Shown in pieces: positions 61,146-64,000 of a stretch of DNA of 64,000 nt. The stretch spans positions 159,205-223,204 of the forward strand of contig CAJTDE010000002.1 in NCBI GenBank assembly GCA_910574835.1. The letters run 5' to 3'. Within the stretch, counting starts at the first letter, position 1, and each line of letters begins with the position of its first letter. The translations under genes and the position numbers were made by a program. The notes beneath the pieces were generated by a model, which did no database searches, was not told where the DNA came from, and saw only the letters and a list, made by a program, of their open reading frames with translations. The DNA comes from Clostridia bacterium. GTDB lineage: Bacteria > Bacillota > Clostridia > Lachnospirales > Lachnospiraceae.

Positions 61146-61237
61146 GGTAAAGTCGCTTCGGCACACATGTAATGAGAGAAACTTTTATTCGAAAGGCACT
61201 TATAAAAGTTCCTCTCTTGCGTCTTTGCGACTTTACC
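61146..61237 (-). repeat. Nested hairpin in the pspA-operon leader
   Basis: Outer arms GGTAAAGTCGC (61146-61156) and GCGACTTTACC (61227-61237) pair perfectly. Inner arms GAGAGAAACTTTTA (61174-61187) and TAAAAGTTCCTCTC (61203-61216) pair with one mismatch. The whole lies 42 bases upstream of the pspA start. The remaining gap up to 61449 is AT-rich and contains a copy of the short motif TTCCGTAATA at 61295-61304. Confidence 0.7.
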
Positions 61238-61449
61238 GTCCAGCCAAAAGTATTTCTTATAAACACTTGACATTTCTTAGCTGGACTATTCCGGTTCCGT
61301 AATATCCCCGAGTTCCTTTTACATTATAATACATTCAAAAGATTCTGTCATTCTTTTATTAGAAAGAAAATTCTTAAAAAAAATTAAATATATTTACCTC
61401 TTGTCATATAGTTTTTAATACTATATAATGGATTTTGAGGTGATTGTAC

Positions 61450-62094
61450 ATGACAATTGATGTTCAAAATATTCTGGAAAGTATATTGGAAAGTCTGAAC
61501 CGCATTGACTATATCCGTCCGGAGGATGTTCCGGGAATTGATTTATATATGGATCAGGTGACCACCTTCATGGACCGTGAGCTGGCGACCTCCAAGCGTT
61601 ATGAGGAGGACAAGATTCTGACGAAAACCATGATTAATAATTATGCCAAGAACAACCTGCTTCCTCCCCCGGAAAAGAAAAAGTACTCCAAGGAGCATTT
61701 GCTTCTGCTGATTTTCATTTATTACTTTAAAAATATTCTCTCCATCAGCGATATCCAAAGTCTTCTCTCTCCATTGACAGAGAAGTATTTCCATACGGAT
61801 CACGCGATTAAGCTGGATTCCATTTACAGCGAAGTATTCAGTCTGGAGAAGTCGCAGATCGAAGCTATGAAAGAAGATTTGGTCAACAAATACCGTATTG
61901 CAGGAGAGACCTTTGAGGGAGCTTCCGGGCAGGACAGGGATTTCCTGCGGCTCTTTTCCTTTATCTGCATGCTCAGCTTTGACGTCTATGTGAAAAAACA
62001 GGTGATTGAAAAGCTGATTGACCAGCTTCCGGAGCCGGACAAAAAGGGAAAGAAAAAAGAAAAGGGAGCGGATACCGCTTCACAGTCTTCATAA
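61450..62094 (+). CDS. DUF1836-domain protein
   Basis: A 214-residue protein from the ATG at 61450 with GAGGTG upstream; an earlier TTG is not needed. The DUF1836 domain covers residues about 35-150: EDKILTKTMINNYAKNNLLPPPEKKKYSKEHLLLLIFIYYFKNILSI is its helix-turn-helix-like start, reminiscent of MerR-type DNA binding. A lysine-rich tail ends the chain (KKGKKKEKG). Probably a transcription regulator; no target is evident. It is divergent from the pspA operon. Confidence 0.88.
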   Translation: MTIDVQNILESILESLNRIDYIRPEDVPGIDLYMDQVTTFMDRELATSKRYEEDKILTKTMINNYAKNNLLPPPEKKKYSKEHLLLLIFIYYFKNILSISDIQSLLSPLTEKYFHTDHAIKLDSIYSEVFSLEKSQIEAMKEDLVNKYRIAGETFEGASGQDRDFLRLFSFICMLSFDVYVKKQVIEKLIDQLPEPDKKGKKKEKGADTASQSS

Positions 62095-62125
62095 GCTTGT
62101 AAAGTAATTCTATTTTATGAAAAAT

Positions 62126-62179
62126 AAGGGTATCACTTATCATCTGCCGGATGATTTTGTGACGCCCTTGTTCTTTTTT
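62126..62179 (+). terminator. Terminator after the DUF1836 gene
   Basis: AAGGGTATCAC and GTGACGCCCTT pair with one mismatch; an inner stem ATCATC/GATGAT closes the loop. GTTCTTTTTT follows. Confidence 0.8.
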
Positions 62180-62260
62180 GAAAGTTAAAGCCCCTTCGGC
62201 ATTGACCGCAGGAATAAAATCTTTCTTGATTTCCGGAGCTTTTTACATATATCTTCCGGT

Positions 62261-63349
62261 TTATATATCCTGTTTTTCAAGATATTCCATATATCTTGCT
62301 ACCATAAGCGCAATTTGGAAGGTCAGTGCATCCTCGAAAATGCGAATGTCCAGCCCCGTTGTTTTCTGAAGCTTCTCCAAACGGTATACCAGTGTATTGC
62401 GGTGCACGAATAATTGGCGGGCTGTCTCTGACACATTCAAATTATTTTCAAAGAACTTCTCTATGGTCGTCAAGGTTTCTTCATCAAAGGTGCCGGGCAG
62501 ATTGTCACCAAGAACCTCCACCATAAACATCTTGCACAGGGACAGAGGCAGCTGATAAATCAAGCGCCCCAGGCCCAAAGTATGATAAGACACCACATTT
62601 TTCTCCGGATAGAATATCTCTCCCACATCGAGAGCCATTCGGGCTTCCTTATAAGAACGGGACACATCCTTGAGCTGGCTTACAATTGTTCCGTAGGACA
62701 CGCGCACGGAGCCTGCTGACTCCGTATTCAGCATCTCCACCAGCATACATGCTGTCTTTTCCAACGCCTCATAGCCGGCATCTTCTCCAATCTCTTTCAC
62801 CACTACTACATTGTTCTCATCAACCGCCGTGATTACATCCTGTCCCTCCGGCGCAAACGTACTGCGCGCAGTCTCTAATGTAATTACATCCTCTTCCCCT
62901 TTTGTCTCTATCAAATATACAACACGCAGGGTATCCTGATTGATATGGAGCTTCTTAGCCTGATTGTTAATATCTACCACAAGCAGATTGTCAAGGAGCA
63001 GATTCTGAATAAAATTATTCCGGTCAAAGCGCTGCTTATAAGCTACAATCAGCCCCTCCAGCTGCTTTACCGCTATCTTACCGATCATATAGGCGTCGTC
63101 GCTTGTGCCCTTTACCAACAGCACATATCCCAACTGACCTTCATCATAAACTTTAAAAAAATGAAAGCCCTGTAGACTCTGGCTTTCAGCAGGAGAATCC
63201 GCAAATGCACCCAGTATGTCCTTCGAAATCTCTCCCATGTCAAAGGTTGCCGCAACCCGGCTGCCGTTTACATCCAACACACACAAATCTATCCTTGTAA
63301 TTCCACGCAAATCATCTATTGTTGCCTGTATAATTTGATTAGAAATCAT
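62261..63349 (-). CDS. CdaR/PucR-type transcription regulator
   Basis: A 362-residue protein starting at the ATG at 63349 (MISNQIIQATIDDLRGITRIDLCVLD), preceded by AGGAGGAG; the open frame to 63451 is upstream sequence. The N-terminal diacid/sugar-acid sensing-like domain is at residues about 1-130. A GGDEF-like middle follows (VRVSYGTIVSQLKDVSRSYKEARMALD). The C-terminal PucR helix-turn-helix is typical (NLNVSETARQLFVHRNTLVYRLEKLQKTTGLD). In the family the N-domain senses sugar acids; the ligand here is not known and no uptake genes adjoin. Confidence 0.88.
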   Translation of the reverse strand: MISNQIIQATIDDLRGITRIDLCVLDVNGSRVAATFDMGEISKDILGAFADSPAESQSLQGFHFFKVYDEGQLGYVLLVKGTSDDAYMIGKIAVKQLEGLIVAYKQRFDRNNFIQNLLLDNLLVVDINNQAKKLHINQDTLRVVYLIETKGEEDVITLETARSTFAPEGQDVITAVDENNVVVVKEIGEDAGYEALEKTACMLVEMLNTESAGSVRVSYGTIVSQLKDVSRSYKEARMALDVGEIFYPEKNVVSYHTLGLGRLIYQLPLSLCKMFMVEVLGDNLPGTFDEETLTTIEKFFENNLNVSETARQLFVHRNTLVYRLEKLQKTTGLDIRIFEDALTFQIALMVARYMEYLEKQDI

Positions 63350-63579
63350 CCACTTTCTCCTCCTGCGCTGATTGGTATATGATTTACTATTATAAGTGGA
63401 ATTTTGGCAAAAGTAAAGGGCACATTTTATAGGATATTGTATAAAAAACAACCTGTGTTTAAATTATAGACTATTTTATATGAATTTTTTTCATTTATTT
63501 TTGGTTAAAATTTTTTTATCATTTTTCTTGACATTCTTCTCTCCTAATGCTATTATAATCTAGCGTGTTGCGCGTAGAT

Positions 63580-63652
63580 GCTGCTGTGGCTCAGTCGGTA
63601 GAGCGTCGCATTGGTAGTGCGGAGGTCACGGGTCCGATTCCCGTCAGCAGCT
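63580..63652 (+). tRNA. tRNA-Thr (anticodon GGU)
   Basis: A 73-base cloverleaf. The acceptor stem is GCTGCTG with CAGCAGC and discriminator T. The D arm is GCTC-AGTCGGTAGA-GC, the anticodon stem TCGCA with TGCGG around TTGGTAG (anticodon GGT), and the T arm ACGGG-TCCGATT-CCCGT. CCA is not encoded. Confidence 0.95.
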
Positions 63653-63657
63653 TGATG

Positions 63658-63690
63658 AAAAGTACCGTGTTTACGGTACTTTTTGTTTTT
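63658..63690 (+). terminator. Terminator after tRNA-Thr
   Basis: AAAAGTACCGT pairs perfectly with ACGGTACTTTT around GTTT, followed by TGTTTTT. Confidence 0.9.
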
Positions 63691-63929
63691 ATGACAATAT
63701 TCGGAATAAATTTAGTTATAACTTATAATTCTTAGGCTTGCCTATTAAAGAAATCCCGGGATTGCTCCCGGGGCCTCTCTTTATTGCTCATAATCTCCGC
63801 ATATTTTGGGCAAGCTGTAATGTACAAACCATTTTTAAACCGCACAGCGGCCGCATCAATCTAGAGATCAGGCCGCTTTCGCGTTCTACAAAATCAAAAA
63901 GCATTCCTATAGAGAATGAAATTTGAACT

Positions 63930-63957
63930 TTGACAAAATAAAATCTCCCCGTATGAT
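63930..63957 (+). promoter_or_regulatory. Promoter for a gene beyond the right edge
   Basis: TTGACA, 16-base spacer, TATGAT. AAAGGAGA occupies the last bases of the window, as expected for a ribosome binding site, so a gene should start just outside. Between the tRNA terminator and this promoter (63691-63929) I see no gene. Confidence 0.65.
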
Positions 63958-64000
63958 GTATATGAGTTTGACGACTTAATACATCAGAAGACAAAGGAGA

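Noticed and set aside
63788..63994. A 68-residue minus-strand frame near the right edge
   Set aside because: It runs against a good promoter and ribosome binding site on the plus strand and has no recognisable features.
1..64000. CRISPR arrays, rRNA genes, prophage or intact insertion sequences
   Set aside because: No regularly spaced repeats, rRNA signatures, phage structural genes or transposases were found on reading both strands.

Overview
The window is chromosomal DNA from an anaerobic, flagellated, low-to-mid GC Gram-positive bacterium of the Clostridia, most likely Lachnospiraceae. The evidence is oxygen-sensitive metabolism (NrdD/NrdG class III ribonucleotide reductase, rubredoxin, pyruvate phosphate dikinase next to a pyrophosphate-dependent phosphofructokinase), single-chain glycyl-tRNA synthetase, Firmicutes-type operons (ecfA1-ecfA2-ecfT-truA, yicC-gmk-rpoZ, era-yqzL-recO), AGGAGG ribosome binding sites, and no outer-membrane genes.

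1-7,700: a minus-strand surface locus. It holds a gene cut by the left edge, two tandem radical SAM proteins with Rossmann-like N-termini, two related secreted proteins, a small membrane-anchored protein and an O-antigen ligase/polymerase-like membrane protein. 7,800-21,200: a flagellin and glycan region. A minus-strand run encodes a flagellin, two TPR-containing family 2 glycosyltransferases, two IspD/TarI-like cytidylyltransferases, a CDP-glycerol-transferase-like protein and a 60-residue protein. A second flagellin and a second copy of the large glycosyltransferase lie in mirror image on the plus strand.

Between the two flagellins is a 2.7 kb segment carrying a Hin-like serine recombinase and an AAA-ATPase/PD-(D/E)XK protein. 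It is bounded by two inverted 28-bp quasi-palindromes. Just inside the left boundary, and only there, is a sigma-28-like promoter reading out toward flagellin 1. I interpret this as an invertible promoter that expresses one or the other flagellin cassette. The identical leaders of both flagellins also carry a CsrA-type hairpin and Shine-Dalgarno pair. This is the most interesting system in the window.

21,300-28,500: AlaX-type editing protein, a 214-bp hairpin, NUDIX hydrolase, rubredoxin, nrdD-nrdG under two NrdR boxes, and azlCD. 28,500-32,300: a decayed patch with two broken AAA ATPases, a chemotaxis receptor and a YoeB/RelB-type toxin-antitoxin pair. 32,600-46,200: ppdK, pfp, glyS, a lipoprotein, recO-yqzL-era, an NhaC-type antiporter and an M16C peptidase. 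46,300-50,800: PTS HPr and enzyme I, nagB and rpoZ. 50,800-58,200: gmk, yicC, truA, the ECF transporter module and pcrA. 58,300-61,100: a PspA/zinc-ribbon/SPFH membrane-stress operon. 61,400-64,000: a DUF1836 protein, a CdaR-type regulator, tRNA-Thr(GGU), and a promoter for a gene beyond the right edge.

Several leaders contain unusual inverted or dispersed repeats, described individually. No CRISPR array, rRNA, intact insertion sequence or prophage was seen.
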